A stretch of DNA of 64,000 bases from CAVVMA01 sp963788205 (GTDB taxonomy: Bacteria > Desulfobacterota > Binatia > Binatales > Binataceae): contig CAWBGG010000002.1 in the NCBI GenBank assembly GCA_963788205.1, positions 868,001-932,000 on the forward strand. Reading direction: 5' to 3'. This document shows positions 7,869-16,820 of the stretch, one piece after another. The position numbers and the translations under genes are program-made. The notes beneath the pieces are model-generated. The model searched no databases, was not told where the DNA came from, and saw nothing but the letters and a program-made list of their open reading frames with translations. How positions within the stretch are numbered: the stretch's first letter is position 1; every line of letters starts with the position of its first letter.

Positions 7869-9080
7869 TCATTTCAAAGACTCGACTGAGCGATCGGTAG
7901 CCGATTGGCCGGTTTCAGCGAGCTCGCGAATCATCAGTTCATAGGCGGTTACGAAACGGTCCAGGTCATAGTTGATTGCCGACTGTCGCGCCTTCTTTCC
8001 GATCGCGATGCGCAAGGCCCAGTCACCCGCGACGGAAACGATCTTCGCCGTTAGGTCGGCGACATCTCCCTGGCGGAAAAGAATTCCGGTTTCGCCATCG
8101 TCGATCACCTCGCGCGCGGCCGCGATGTCGCTTGCGATGAGCACGCGCTCGCATGCAAGCGTCTCCAGGTAGACCATCGCCAACCCTTCGGACGCCGACG
8201 GCATCACGACCATGTCCGCAAGGTTGATGTAGTTCGGCACCAGCCCGTGATCGATCCGTCCGACGAACCGGAAATGGCCGGCGAGCGATTGGTTTGCGCA
8301 TGCCGCTTCCATCATCGCGCGGCACGGTCCGTCTCCTACCACAACGTAGACCGTGTCGAGCCTCTTTCGCACCACTTGCTGCGCGGAGTCCACGATGTCC
8401 AGCGGCCGCTTGTCCGCTCTGAGGTTCGACACGTGAACGACGGTCGGCTGCCTGGCGTCGATCCCGAGTTGCCGGAGCAAAGCGGGGTCTTTCGGACGCG
8501 GGAAGAACTTGTGGCGATCGACTGCGTTCTGAATGGTTCTCGCGTCGCCGAATCCGAAACCGCGCAAGCGCTCGGCGAGATGGTCTGCCACGGCAACGAT
8601 ACGATCGGCTTTCCGGAACTGTTGGAGAAAGAACTCCTTCTTGCCCGCCGAAAAGGTTTCCAGGGTTCCAGTCAAGGTCGACCCGCCGTGAACGATTAGC
8701 AAGCTGGGAATCCCGGCCGCTCTGGCAAGCTCGGGGACATGCCAGGCCGCGGTCTCGCTGCCGACGATCACGACATCGGGCCGGGTTTCGGAGAGCGTTC
8801 GATGCCAGGCGGCCCGGATCGCCTCGCCTTCCGCGCTGCGGTATTGATCCGCGTCCGGGAGTTCAGGCGAGATCTCCAAATAGGGAAGCAGGAACCTGGT
8901 TACACGAATTTCGGGATGCGCCGCGGCAAACCGATCGCCATCCGCAACCCGCTCAGGAAACACCCGGGCGATCGCGAGAATCCGGTGTCCCAGACGCGCC
9001 AGCCCTTCGAGAAGCTGAGAGCCAACTACCGCCGTCCCGCCCGGATGCGGCGGCAGCGAGCCTACGTAGAGGATATTCAC
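7869..9080 (-). CDS. glycosyltransferase family 4 (GT-B fold)
   Basis: A 403-residue retaining glycosyltransferase. The N-terminal Rossmann domain opens with LYVGSLPPHPGGTAVVG. The C-terminal donor domain has VHVSNLRADKRP, GDGP, and the EX7E-type signature in ASEGLAMVYLETLA followed by an EVIDDGETGILF segment. It starts with GTG at 9080, overlapping the stop of the upstream nucleotide-sugar dehydrogenase by 4 bp (GTGA), so the two are coupled. Together they suggest supply and transfer of a uronic acid or modified hexose to a surface polysaccharide. Confidence 0.9.
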   Translation of the reverse strand: MNILYVGSLPPHPGGTAVVGSQLLEGLARLGHRILAIARVFPERVADGDRFAAAHPEIRVTRFLLPYLEISPELPDADQYRSAEGEAIRAAWHRTLSETRPDVVIVGSETAAWHVPELARAAGIPSLLIVHGGSTLTGTLETFSAGKKEFFLQQFRKADRIVAVADHLAERLRGFGFGDARTIQNAVDRHKFFPRPKDPALLRQLGIDARQPTVVHVSNLRADKRPLDIVDSAQQVVRKRLDTVYVVVGDGPCRAMMEAACANQSLAGHFRFVGRIDHGLVPNYINLADMVVMPSASEGLAMVYLETLACERVLIASDIAAAREVIDDGETGILFRQGDVADLTAKIVSVAGDWALRIAIGKKARQSAINYDLDRFVTAYELMIRELAETGQSATDRSVESLK

Positions 9081-10525
9081 CGGGCTTTGCTTTCGGTGTC
9101 TCCGACTCCGGCTCCACTATAGAGCCGGGGCCTCGGCGAGGGCTCCAGTTCATTGCGCCGGTCACAGCCCATGGGAATATAAACCACGTCATCGCGGTCG
9201 GGGAATTGTTCGCGGTAGAACCGCCACGGGTCAACCACTTTTTTGCCGGCGAAGTGCTCAGTAGGTATATCGCTGAGTGCGTTATCGATGGTCGAGATGA
9301 TTGCTACCTCGGCATCCTCCAGGCATTCTTCTGCCGATGCGGTCACGAAGGCATGGTCGCCGAGCTCGGCACGCGCTTCTTCATAGGCGACGGGATCATA
9401 GGCGGATACCCGCGCGCCCATCGCGGCTAACTCTCTGACCAGGGAGATACTCTGAGAATTGTCCAGGATTGCAGTCCCAGCCTTGTAAGTGAGACCCAGG
9501 ACCGCGACGCGTACTCCCGGATATATTAGCGGACGCAGACGCGCAGCCAACCGCTTGGGCGTCGAACGGTTGAATGCGTTGACCGCGGCCGGTATGCCGG
9601 AAGGACATTGCAACGACTCGGCCAGAACTTGCAGCGCCGCGTTATCTCTTGGGAAACACGGTCCCGCGTAGCCAAGGCCGCCCACGAGGCCCTTCGGTCC
9701 GATCCTGCCATCCAAGCCCATCGCGTTCGTGACAACATCGACGTCGCCGCCGGGCATCGACTCGCAGAGCTCAGCGATCAGGTTGGCGAAAGCGATTTTA
9801 GTGCTGACGAAAGTGTTAATCGCAAGTTTCGCGAGCTCCGCGTTTTCATAGGACATTCTGACGAACGGTCCAGGCTCTTCGAGTATCGTCGAATAGAATG
9901 ACTCCAGCCCGCCGCCGGACCCATCCGACTCTCCAATCAGCGTGAACTCAGGATGAAGAAAGTCGTTAACGACACTGCCTAGGGCGACAAAATGTGGATT
10001 GTAACAGAATCGGATATCCTTAAGTTCAGAGCGATCAAAGGCATCCTCAAGGATAGGCAGCACGCTGCGACGAATCGCACCAGGCGGGACGGTACTAAGC
10101 AGAACTATGTCGTGCCGCCGAGGTCTCTGGCGCAGCGACTGAGCAATCCACCGAGCCACATCGCATACCTGCAGGGGTGAATATCCTCCTGACGCGTCTG
10201 AAGGGGTGGGTACTATAATGAACGTCATCTGCGAATTGCGCACTGCCAGATCCAGATCTCCGGTGACACGGATCCGGCCACGGTTGGCCTCGATGAGCCG
10301 GCTCAAAGCCGGCTCCGCTGAACTCGGGCAACCAGCCAGCACGTCTTCAACGACACGCTCGCTGCTGTCAACGCCGATCACGTTTACTCCGCGGCTCGCC
10401 AGAGCAGCCAGGATGCCGGCGCCGACTTTTCCCAGACCGACCACCGAAACATCGATTCCCGCTGATGACGGGCAGGAAAACGGGGAGGGAGACGCGGGGC
10501 GCGCAGTTTGGTGACCGTTATTCAT
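9077..10525 (-). CDS. nucleotide-sugar dehydrogenase (UDP-glucose/GDP-mannose/UDP-ManNAc 6-dehydrogenase family)
   Basis: A 482-residue NAD-dependent dehydrogenase that oxidises the C6 alcohol of a nucleotide sugar to the acid in two steps. It has the N-terminal Rossmann GLGKVGAG, the central dimerisation domain with catalytic Cys in GPCFPRD, and the C-terminal UDP-binding domain (LGLTYKAGTAILDNSQS). The ATG at 10525 is preceded by AAGGACG; the frame stays open upstream but that extension reads into palindromic repeat DNA. The downstream GT4 gene overlaps its stop, making a two-gene polysaccharide operon. The precise sugar is not identifiable. Confidence 0.9.
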   Translation of the reverse strand: MNNGHQTARPASPSPFSCPSSAGIDVSVVGLGKVGAGILAALASRGVNVIGVDSSERVVEDVLAGCPSSAEPALSRLIEANRGRIRVTGDLDLAVRNSQMTFIIVPTPSDASGGYSPLQVCDVARWIAQSLRQRPRRHDIVLLSTVPPGAIRRSVLPILEDAFDRSELKDIRFCYNPHFVALGSVVNDFLHPEFTLIGESDGSGGGLESFYSTILEEPGPFVRMSYENAELAKLAINTFVSTKIAFANLIAELCESMPGGDVDVVTNAMGLDGRIGPKGLVGGLGYAGPCFPRDNAALQVLAESLQCPSGIPAAVNAFNRSTPKRLAARLRPLIYPGVRVAVLGLTYKAGTAILDNSQSISLVRELAAMGARVSAYDPVAYEEARAELGDHAFVTASAEECLEDAEVAIISTIDNALSDIPTEHFAGKKVVDPWRFYREQFPDRDDVVYIPMGCDRRNELEPSPRPRLYSGAGVGDTESKAR

Positions 10526-10974
10526 AGAGATGCGTCCTTTCCACAATATTTCGATTAGCCCGGTTCCGCGGGCCGTTGCCTTCTCCGCGATCCGTTCTAC
10601 AGTTCGCGCATAATATGCGGAAAGAATGCGCAAGACGAGCTTACGCTCCCAAGTGATCGGAAGGCACCGGAACCCTTCGAGCAGCCTCAGGGCAGGCTCC
10701 TGGCTGGCGCTGCGGCGAATTACCCGATGCGTTCGCGAGGGCGTTGGTGCCCTCGCCGACTCGGTCGCTGCCGCGCCGCTAAACTCTCTGCCCAGACGCA
10801 GAACGCCGAGCGCGACGCGCAGCGCGTCACATGCTCGGCTGCTTCGGTCCCTCGCCCGACGGGCGCAGCGCCCGTCGGCCTCTCCCATCGCTGGGAGAGG
10901 CGTTGGGACATCGCGCCGGCGTAGAAGGGGAACCATCTTCACCAATTGCACCGAGTGGTGCTATTGTCGTCGCT
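10526..10974. other. 450-bp intergenic region with two consecutive palindromes
   Basis: This gap lies between the divergent dehydrogenase and the antitoxin gene. Its right part holds a perfect 11-bp palindrome with 1-nt loop (10856-10866 and 10868-10878) followed directly by CCTCTCCCA/TGGGAGAGG (10879-10887 and 10892-10900, loop TCGC). Further GC-rich inverted sequence lies at about 10808-10830. Frames through it look like repeat translation, not protein. The left 250 bp should hold the dehydrogenase promoter; I see no convincing boxes. Confidence 0.7.
10856..10900. repeat. tandem pair of perfect hairpins (REP-like, CCTCTCCC family)
   Basis: Two hairpins abut without spacer: CCGACGGGCGC with its exact complement, then CCTCTCCCA with TGGGAGAGG. 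The second arm shares the CCCTCTCCC core seen near 36.2, 51.6 and 56.3 kb, which suggests one dispersed repeat family. Confidence 0.7.
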
Positions 10975-11211
10975 ATGAGGCGAGCCACGGTCACGATACC
11001 TGACGATCTGGAATCGGCGGTCGAACGGTACGTTCAGGCGCACGAAGCCGCGCCTGCGCTGACCGCGGTGATCCAGACCGCCCTGCGCCAATTCCTCGCC
11101 GATCGCGGATACCTGCGTCCCAGTCTCGCCCTGAAGATGACGCCGGCGGCCAAAGGCAGCGGACGCCGCGATGTCAGCCGATCGCACGATCGATATTTTG
11201 CGTCGCGATGA
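10975..11211 (+). CDS. ribbon-helix-helix antitoxin (VapB-like)
   Basis: A 78-residue protein. The N terminus (RATVTIPDDLESAVERYV, then a helix to about residue 45) is a CopG/Arc-type ribbon-helix-helix DNA-binding domain. The C-terminal 30 residues are basic and low in structure, as expected for the toxin-wrapping tail. Its stop overlaps the ATG of a PIN-domain toxin by 4 bp (ATGA). I started at the ATG at 10975; the upstream in-frame extension is palindromic repeat DNA. Confidence 0.8.
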   Translation: MRRATVTIPDDLESAVERYVQAHEAAPALTAVIQTALRQFLADRGYLRPSLALKMTPAAKGSGRRDVSRSHDRYFASR

Positions 11212-11609
11212 GGCGTGGGCTGATCGCGGATACAGGCCCGCTTTACGCGGCCGTGGATCCGGACGACCAATACCATAAGCAAGCGCAGCAGGAGCTGAAG
11301 CGGCTTGCGCGTGAACGTAACGAGGTCGTCGTTGCTTATCCCTCGCTCCTGGAGGCCTACACGCTGCTGCTGTACAGGCTGGGAGGACGGGCGGCAACGA
11401 CCTGGCTGAAAGAGCTCGTCGCGGGAGCCGGATTGGTCAATCCCACTCCCGAAGACTATCGCGCGGCCGTCAAGAAGACCTTGGCCTTTGCGGATCGGCC
11501 GATAACCCTCTTCGATGCGACCGTGGCCGTGCTTGCCGACAGGCTCGGCTTCCTGATCTGGACCTACGATCATCACTTCGATGTTATGCGCGCGGCCGTC
11601 TGGCGCTGA
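11208..11609 (+). CDS. PIN-domain ribonuclease toxin (VapC-like)
   Basis: A 133-residue PIN-domain protein. The acidic metal-binding residues are where expected: Asp8 in IADTGPL, Glu in the SLLEAY helix, Asp in FDATVAVLA, and Asp in the closing TYDHHFD. PIN toxins of this kind cleave tRNA or rRNA. Coupled by an ATGA overlap to the upstream ribbon-helix-helix antitoxin, it completes a second type II toxin-antitoxin module about 6 kb from hicAB. Confidence 0.87.
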   Translation: MRRGLIADTGPLYAAVDPDDQYHKQAQQELKRLARERNEVVVAYPSLLEAYTLLLYRLGGRAATTWLKELVAGAGLVNPTPEDYRAAVKKTLAFADRPITLFDATVAVLADRLGFLIWTYDHHFDVMRAAVWR

Positions 11610-11652
11610 AGCCTCCGCGCAGCGACCACACCTCGCCGCTCGACCGATTCAC

Positions 11653-12978
11653 CTACAGGCTCGGGGCGATGTCGTCGAGGGCGGCGCGTAGCGTGCTTAC
11701 GATGAAGTCCACTTCGGCGTCACCGATCACGAATGGTGGCGCGATCATGATCGCGTCGCCGCCGGAGTCGCCCGCCATCCCGGTGGACGGGTAGAAGAAC
11801 AGGCCGCGGCGCACTGCCGCGCCGAGTACGCGGCCGGTTACGTGCGCGTCGGGCGGGTAGGGCATCCGCGTGGCGCGGTCGCGTACCAGCTCGATGCCCC
11901 AGAACAGGCCGCTGCCGCGGATATCACCGACCATCGGATGGCCGGATAACTCTTCGCGCAACTGGCCGCCGAGGCGCGCGCCGATCTCGGCGGCGTGCTC
12001 GACCAGTTTCTCGCGCTCCATTATGGCCAGCACGCGGTCTGCGATCGCGCATCCGAGCGGATGGGCGCTGTAGGTGTAGAACATGAAGTCGCCGTTGCGC
12101 GCCTCGCATTCCTGGACCAGGCGCTCATCGACCGCGATCATGCCCATCGGCAGATAGCCGCCGGTGAGGCCCTTGCCACCCACCAAAATGTCGGGCTTTA
12201 CGTCCCAGTGTTCCACGGCGAAGCGCTTGCCGGTGCGGCCGAAGCCGGTCATCACCTCGTCGGCGATCAGCAGGATATCGTTGCGGCGGCAGATTTCGGC
12301 CAGGCGCGGCCAATACTCCTTGACCGGCGGGATCACGCCGCCGCTCGCGCCGACCATCGGCTCCGCGATGAAGGCCGCGATGGTGCCGGCGCCGGCGCGC
12401 TCGATTTCCACTTCCAGCGCGGTGGCGCAGTCGAGATCACATCCCGGATAAGTCTTGTTCCACGGACAGCGGTAGCAATACGAGGGCGGAATCTTGGGCC
12501 AGTCGAACAGCGCGTGCTCGAAGCCGGCGCGGCGCGCGCGATTGCCGCTGGCCGACAACGCGCCGAGCGTGTTGCCGTGATAGGAGAACCATCGCGAGAT
12601 GATGCGTTTCTTTTCCGGGCGGCCCTTGAGCGCGTAATAATAGATCGCGAACTTGAGCGCGGCCTCGATCGATTCCGAGCCGCCGCTGGTGAAGAAGAAG
12701 CGATTGAGCCCCGGCGGAGTCCAGCGGGCGAGGCGCTCCACCAGCCGCTCGCGCGCCGGTGAAATCCAGATCGGCACGATATAGTTGAGCTGGCGGATCT
12801 CTTCAGCGGCGAGCTGCGCGATCTCCTCGCGTCCCTGGCCGATATTGACGACGACCGCACCGCTGGCGGCGTCGAGGATCTTGTGGCCGTCGCCGGTGAA
12901 GAGGTAGGGACCCTCGGCGCGCTCGATACGCAGGGGCCGGGGGCCGGCCTTCATGAACATGGTCTGCTGCTCGCTCAT
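11653..12978 (-). CDS. class III (omega) PLP-dependent aminotransferase
   Basis: A 441-residue fold-type I aminotransferase. It has the GSESIEAALK cofactor phosphate site, SYHGNT, the LIADEVMTGFGRTG strand with the PLP-pyridine Asp, and the Schiff-base Lys in GGKGLTGGYLPMG. The Cys-rich insertion CYRCPWNKTYPGCDLDC around residue 170 occurs in a subset of this family and could bind a metal. It starts 16 bp after the CoA-transferase stops, so the two probably share an operon; an amino-acid or amine catabolic role is plausible but the substrate is unknown. Confidence 0.9.
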   Translation of the reverse strand: MSEQQTMFMKAGPRPLRIERAEGPYLFTGDGHKILDAASGAVVVNIGQGREEIAQLAAEEIRQLNYIVPIWISPARERLVERLARWTPPGLNRFFFTSGGSESIEAALKFAIYYYALKGRPEKKRIISRWFSYHGNTLGALSASGNRARRAGFEHALFDWPKIPPSYCYRCPWNKTYPGCDLDCATALEVEIERAGAGTIAAFIAEPMVGASGGVIPPVKEYWPRLAEICRRNDILLIADEVMTGFGRTGKRFAVEHWDVKPDILVGGKGLTGGYLPMGMIAVDERLVQECEARNGDFMFYTYSAHPLGCAIADRVLAIMEREKLVEHAAEIGARLGGQLREELSGHPMVGDIRGSGLFWGIELVRDRATRMPYPPDAHVTGRVLGAAVRRGLFFYPSTGMAGDSGGDAIMIAPPFVIGDAEVDFIVSTLRAALDDIAPSL

Positions 12979-12993
12979 AAGGGGCGGCGATCG

Positions 12994-14202
12994 CTACTTG
13001 ATCGCGCCTTCCTCCCGCCAGCGATCGATATCCGCCTGATTGTAGCCCAGCTCGCCGAGAATCGCGTTGGTATTCTGGCCCAAGGCGGGCGCCAGCGAGC
13101 GGATCGAGCCCGGCGTTTCAGACAACTTGACGGAAATCCCTACCTGCTTGATCTTGCGGCCGTCGGGTGAATCGACCTCGACGATCATCCTGCGCGCGGA
13201 GACTTGCGGATCGGCGGCGACTTCATCCAGCGTCAGCATCCGGCCCGCGCAGATGTCGTTCTTCGACAGAATCGCGAACCATTCGTCGCGCGTTTTGGTT
13301 TTGAAGGTCTGCGTAAAGAAGGTGTGGATCTCCTCGCGCTTGTCGGGATTGAACTCGTGCGGAATGAGGTCCTCGCGCCCGAGCTCGCGGCACAGGTTCG
13401 CGAAGAACCAGGGCTCGAGCGCGCCGATCGTGAGGTACTTGTTGTCGGCGGTCAGATAGACATTGTAGTTTGGGATGCCGCCGTCGAGCATCGTCTCGCC
13501 GCGCTTGGGCATCTGGCCGGTGGCGTAGAAGGTCGAGAAACTCTGCGCGAGCAGAAGCAGCGCCCCGTCCATCATCGAGATGTTGACGTACTGTCCGCGG
13601 CCGGTCTGCTGGCGCGCGACCAGCGCGGCCAAAATTCCGATCGCACCGTGCATCCCGCCGCCCGCGTAGTCGGCCAAGATATTGTGCGGGATCGTCGGCG
13701 GCTGATCCTTGCGGCCCAGGATCGAGAGCATCCCGGCGGTCCCGATATAGTTGAGATCGTGACCGACGAGGTTGCGGTAGGGGCCGTCCTGTCCGTAACC
13801 GGTGATCGCGCAATAGATGAGGCGCGGGTTGCGCGCCGCCAGCTTCTCGTAATCGATCCCGAGGCGCTGGGCGACGCCGGGGCGGTATTCCTCGATGACC
13901 ACGTCGGCGCGCTGGGCGAGCCGAAGATAGATTTCCTTGCCGGCGCCGCTCTTCAGATTGATCCCGATCGACTTCTTGTTGCGGTTGAGCGCGTTGAAGG
14001 GTGAGCCGCCGAAGCCCGAGGTGATATTCTGCGGGGCGGCGCTGCCGGCTTGCTGGGCGCGGCGGCCGGTCGGCGGTCCCGGTTCTTCGATCTTGATCAC
14101 TTCGGCGCCGAGGTCGCCGAGGATCATCGTGCAGAAGGGGCCGGGTGCGAGCTTGGTCAGATCGAGCACCTTGATACCTGCAAGCGGGGCGGCAGCCGAC
14201 AT
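12994..14202 (-). CDS. class III CoA-transferase, CaiB/BaiF family, AMACR-like
   Basis: A 402-residue family III protein. The N terminus (KVLDLTKLAPGPFCTMILGD, then AEVIKIE) is typical. The catalytic Asp is D149 in GHDLNY, preceded by ITGYGQDGPY; this GHDxNY context is that of alpha-methylacyl-CoA racemase rather than formyl-CoA transferase. It therefore may epimerise 2-methylacyl-CoA thioesters or transfer CoA between acids. It sits upstream of the class III aminotransferase in the same direction with a 15-bp gap. A second CaiB-like gene lies at 46.3 kb. Confidence 0.9.
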   Translation of the reverse strand: MSAAAPLAGIKVLDLTKLAPGPFCTMILGDLGAEVIKIEEPGPPTGRRAQQAGSAAPQNITSGFGGSPFNALNRNKKSIGINLKSGAGKEIYLRLAQRADVVIEEYRPGVAQRLGIDYEKLAARNPRLIYCAITGYGQDGPYRNLVGHDLNYIGTAGMLSILGRKDQPPTIPHNILADYAGGGMHGAIGILAALVARQQTGRGQYVNISMMDGALLLLAQSFSTFYATGQMPKRGETMLDGGIPNYNVYLTADNKYLTIGALEPWFFANLCRELGREDLIPHEFNPDKREEIHTFFTQTFKTKTRDEWFAILSKNDICAGRMLTLDEVAADPQVSARRMIVEVDSPDGRKIKQVGISVKLSETPGSIRSLAPALGQNTNAILGELGYNQADIDRWREEGAIK

Positions 14203-14315
14203 GTTTATCTCATTCTCTCCTTGCTGATTTCGCGCCGGCGTGCCACGCCGGTCGCGCTCACGACTGACGAGTGATTCTTAAATCGTTTGGCGCCGCCGCG
14301 CAAACCGATTTGCCC

Positions 14316-15152
14316 CTAGACCAATGCGGCGCGCACGCGCGAAAGGCGGGCGGCGAGCGCTTTGAGCCCGCGCACCATGTGCACGCCGTACCAGTGCAGG
14401 TCGCGGCCGCTCACCAGCAGTACGCGCCGGCTGAGCCCAGACGGAAGCATCGCCTTCATTTCCTCCACGTCGCGCGGGCCGAATTCGTACGGCTCATCCG
14501 GCAGCAGCACCAGGTCGGGCCGCCGCGCGAGCGCCTCTTCGAGCGTGGTGCGTGGATAACGGTCACCCGCCGAGGCGAACACGTTGTTGAATCCCATCAT
14601 CCTGAGCACGTCGTGCGCGTAGGTATCGCCGTTGAAGGTCATCCAGGGCTTTTTCCATATCGGGCAAAACACGCGCAGGCGAAGCTTGCTCCAGGGGCCG
14701 AGGCCCGCTTCGATTTCGCTCACCGCGCGCACGATGCGGCGCACGATCGCGTCGGCACGCCGCTCGCGCTGAACGGCGCGTGCGAGTTTCAAAATCGATT
14801 CGGCGGCGGAGGCGACCGTCTTTGGATAGGTGGTGAAGACCGGGATCGCGCGATCCTTGAGGCGCTCAACGTCCTCGCGCCGGTTTTCCTCCGCGTTGGC
14901 GACCACGAAATCAGGCTCGAGTTTCAGCAGCGCCCGTATATCAGGATTCTTGGTCCCGCCGACTTTGGGAATCGAGGCCACCGATTCGGCCGGCGCGACG
15001 CAGAACTTGGTGACTCCCACGATCTGATCGGCCAAGCCGAGTGCGAAGAGCGTTTCAGTCCAGCTCGGCACCAGCGAGACAATTCGCCGCGGAGCGGCCT
15101 TCAGCTCGACGGGAAAGCCCAAGTCGTCGATTACCCGAATTCCCGCCGCCAT
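14316..15152 (-). CDS. BtuF/FhuD-type helical-backbone metal (cobalamin-like) receptor
   Basis: This protein of about 278 residues has the substrate-binding-protein fold with a single helical backbone linking two lobes. Features are RRIVSLVPSWTETLFALGL, VGVTKFC, VGGTKNPDIRALLKLEPDFVVANAEENR, and a C-terminal D-L-V-LLPDEPYEF segment. Known members bind vitamin B12 or siderophores for ABC import. There is no signal peptide or lipobox and no permease or ATPase nearby, so a cytoplasmic or orphan binding role is possible. ATG at 15150-15152 is preferred over the in-frame TTG two codons earlier. Confidence 0.82.
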   Translation of the reverse strand: MAAGIRVIDDLGFPVELKAAPRRIVSLVPSWTETLFALGLADQIVGVTKFCVAPAESVASIPKVGGTKNPDIRALLKLEPDFVVANAEENRREDVERLKDRAIPVFTTYPKTVASAAESILKLARAVQRERRADAIVRRIVRAVSEIEAGLGPWSKLRLRVFCPIWKKPWMTFNGDTYAHDVLRMMGFNNVFASAGDRYPRTTLEEALARRPDLVLLPDEPYEFGPRDVEEMKAMLPSGLSRRVLLVSGRDLHWYGVHMVRGLKALAARLSRVRAALV

Positions 15153-15157
15153 CGCCA

Positions 15158-15195
15158 ACTCTATTTGGACAAACTCTATTTGGACAATTCTATTT
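15158..15195. repeat. 15-bp tandem repeat, about 2.5 copies
   Basis: The unit ACTCTATTTGGACAA occurs at 15158-15172 and 15173-15187, with a degenerate third copy to 15195. It fills the gap between the small membrane protein stop and the receptor start. On the coding strand the copies read TTGTCCAAATAGAGT. It is a slippage-prone spacer rather than an obvious protein site. Confidence 0.65.
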
Positions 15196-15561
15196 AGATT
15201 TGTTGCGCAGAATCTGGTCGAGCGCCTGGCGGTCCGAGTCGGTCAGGTTCTCGCGCGGTGGAGGCGCTTGGCCCGCTTGTGATTGTGAAGTGGGCGCGTC
15301 CGAGACGTTCTGGTTGGATGGCGCCGGCAGGCTTTGCGCGGTCTGATTGGTGCTCTCGGCGGTCTGATTGGCGCTCTCGGAGGGGGCCGTATTCGGCGCG
15401 CCGGCCGCGGCTCCAAAGCCCGTCTCGGACGGCGCACGATGCGTCAGATAGTAGAGCGCGCGCGGCGCGAAGGTACGCCGGGCGATAAAGCCCGCGATCA
15501 GGAGCGCCAGGGCGGCCCACAGGATCAGTCTTCGCAGCCGGCGCTTGCGTCGTCTCGCCAC
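15190..15561 (-). CDS. small single-pass membrane protein
   Basis: A 123-residue protein of unknown function. A strongly basic N terminus (MARRRKRRLRR) precedes one membrane helix (LILWAALALLIAGFIA), giving an N-in topology. The rest is a polar, low-complexity periplasmic tail rich in Pro, Ser, Asn and Gln; SNQTAES/TNQTAQS is an internal near-repeat. It ends in a short charged helix (DRQALDQILRNKSK). It lies upstream of the receptor gene on the same strand. Confidence 0.6.
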   Translation of the reverse strand: MARRRKRRLRRLILWAALALLIAGFIARRTFAPRALYYLTHRAPSETGFGAAAGAPNTAPSESANQTAESTNQTAQSLPAPSNQNVSDAPTSQSQAGQAPPPRENLTDSDRQALDQILRNKSK

Positions 15562-15593
15562 GCTCGATCACACTCCGCGTCGTGAGATCGATA

Positions 15594-16820
15594 CTAACGC
15601 AATGAGGCCGGCAACAGAACGGACTTGAGCCAGCGCGCGATCAGCCGGTGCACCGCAACTTCGTCGGTATGATGGCTGCCGTTGTACCAGTTGACGCCGA
15701 TTTCCTGGGCGCGGCGTGACATCGTGGCGAGGCGGAAGAACAGGCGATGGCGCGGGCCGTAGAAGCGCCGCGCGGAAAAGGCGAGCTTGCCGAGCTTGCG
15801 GCCGCCGGCGCCGCGATGGAGCTCGCGATCATAGCGAGCCAACGCGGTGGCGTCGCCCGCCAGAAAGCTTGCGATCGACCGTGCTGCCAGCTTGCCGTGC
15901 TCGAAGGCGCACGAGATCCCTTCACCCATCAGCGGGTCGCATCCGGCCGCGTCGCCCGCGAAGATCACCCGCTCGGATGCGAAGCGATTGCGCGGATCAT
16001 GCCATCGAATCGGAAACGCCTGGTACCGGATACTGCCGCCGGTGCCGCCGAGCGCCAACTCGGGGAAGGCGGCGCGCAACTGATCGAGCAGCGGCGCCTT
16101 GTGCCCGCCCGGTTCGACCGCGAGCCGCGGGCATTGATCGTAGATGCCGACATTGAGATGCGGCCGCGAATCGATCAGACATGGGAATGACCATGAGTAG
16201 CCGCGGATTCCCGCGCTGACGCAAGTGAAATCGAAGCGGTACATCGCGCGCGTGAACTCAGGCGCGACGCAGCTATCCACCGCGATATCGACCATCAGGG
16301 CGCGTCCGATTGAGGCCTTGCGCGGACCGAAGATTTTCGCCGCCACGCGGCTGCCCGTGCCGTCCGCCCCGACTACGACCTGCGCGTCGAAAGCGCCGCG
16401 ATCGCTCAGCACGCGCACGCATCCGGATGCTTGTTCAACGTCGAGCACGCGGCAGTTTTCGACGATCTCGAGGCCGCGCTCGCGGGCCGCATCGGCCAGC
16501 CGCGCATCGAAGCGATCGCGCCTGACGATCGTGCACAACGTTTCGCCTCCGCCGAGCGCGATGTCGCCGACGGCAGTCCGCGCCAACCCTGAGCGCACCT
16601 CGACCGCGGGCACGTCGAGCTCGAGGCCGAGCTCTTCCATCGCGAGCATCGCCTTGGGGATGAGGCCGCCGGCGCATACCTTGGGACGCGGATGGCGCGC
16701 CTTTTCGAGCGCGACGACCTGGCCGGCGAGCTCCGGATGGTCGCGCAGCAGGTAGAGCGCCGTCGCCAGTCCGGCCGGTCCTGCTCCGGCGATCAGCACG
16801 CGACAACCTCGACTTGTCAT
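15594..16820 (-). CDS. FAD-dependent oxidoreductase, geranylgeranyl reductase family
   Basis: A 408-residue flavoprotein of the para-hydroxybenzoate hydroxylase fold. It has the dinucleotide motif IAGAGPAGLATALYLL at the N terminus, KVCAGGLIPKAM typical of geranylgeranyl reductases, VVGADGTGSRVA, and FAGDAAGCDPLMGEGISCAFEHG for the second FAD site. Family members saturate isoprenoid chains of quinones, chlorophyll or lipids. The C terminus is helical with no clear membrane anchor. It is divergently transcribed from an NAD-dependent epimerase. Confidence 0.88.
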   Translation of the reverse strand: MTSRGCRVLIAGAGPAGLATALYLLRDHPELAGQVVALEKARHPRPKVCAGGLIPKAMLAMEELGLELDVPAVEVRSGLARTAVGDIALGGGETLCTIVRRDRFDARLADAARERGLEIVENCRVLDVEQASGCVRVLSDRGAFDAQVVVGADGTGSRVAAKIFGPRKASIGRALMVDIAVDSCVAPEFTRAMYRFDFTCVSAGIRGYSWSFPCLIDSRPHLNVGIYDQCPRLAVEPGGHKAPLLDQLRAAFPELALGGTGGSIRYQAFPIRWHDPRNRFASERVIFAGDAAGCDPLMGEGISCAFEHGKLAARSIASFLAGDATALARYDRELHRGAGGRKLGKLAFSARRFYGPRHRLFFRLATMSRRAQEIGVNWYNGSHHTDEVAVHRLIARWLKSVLLPASLR

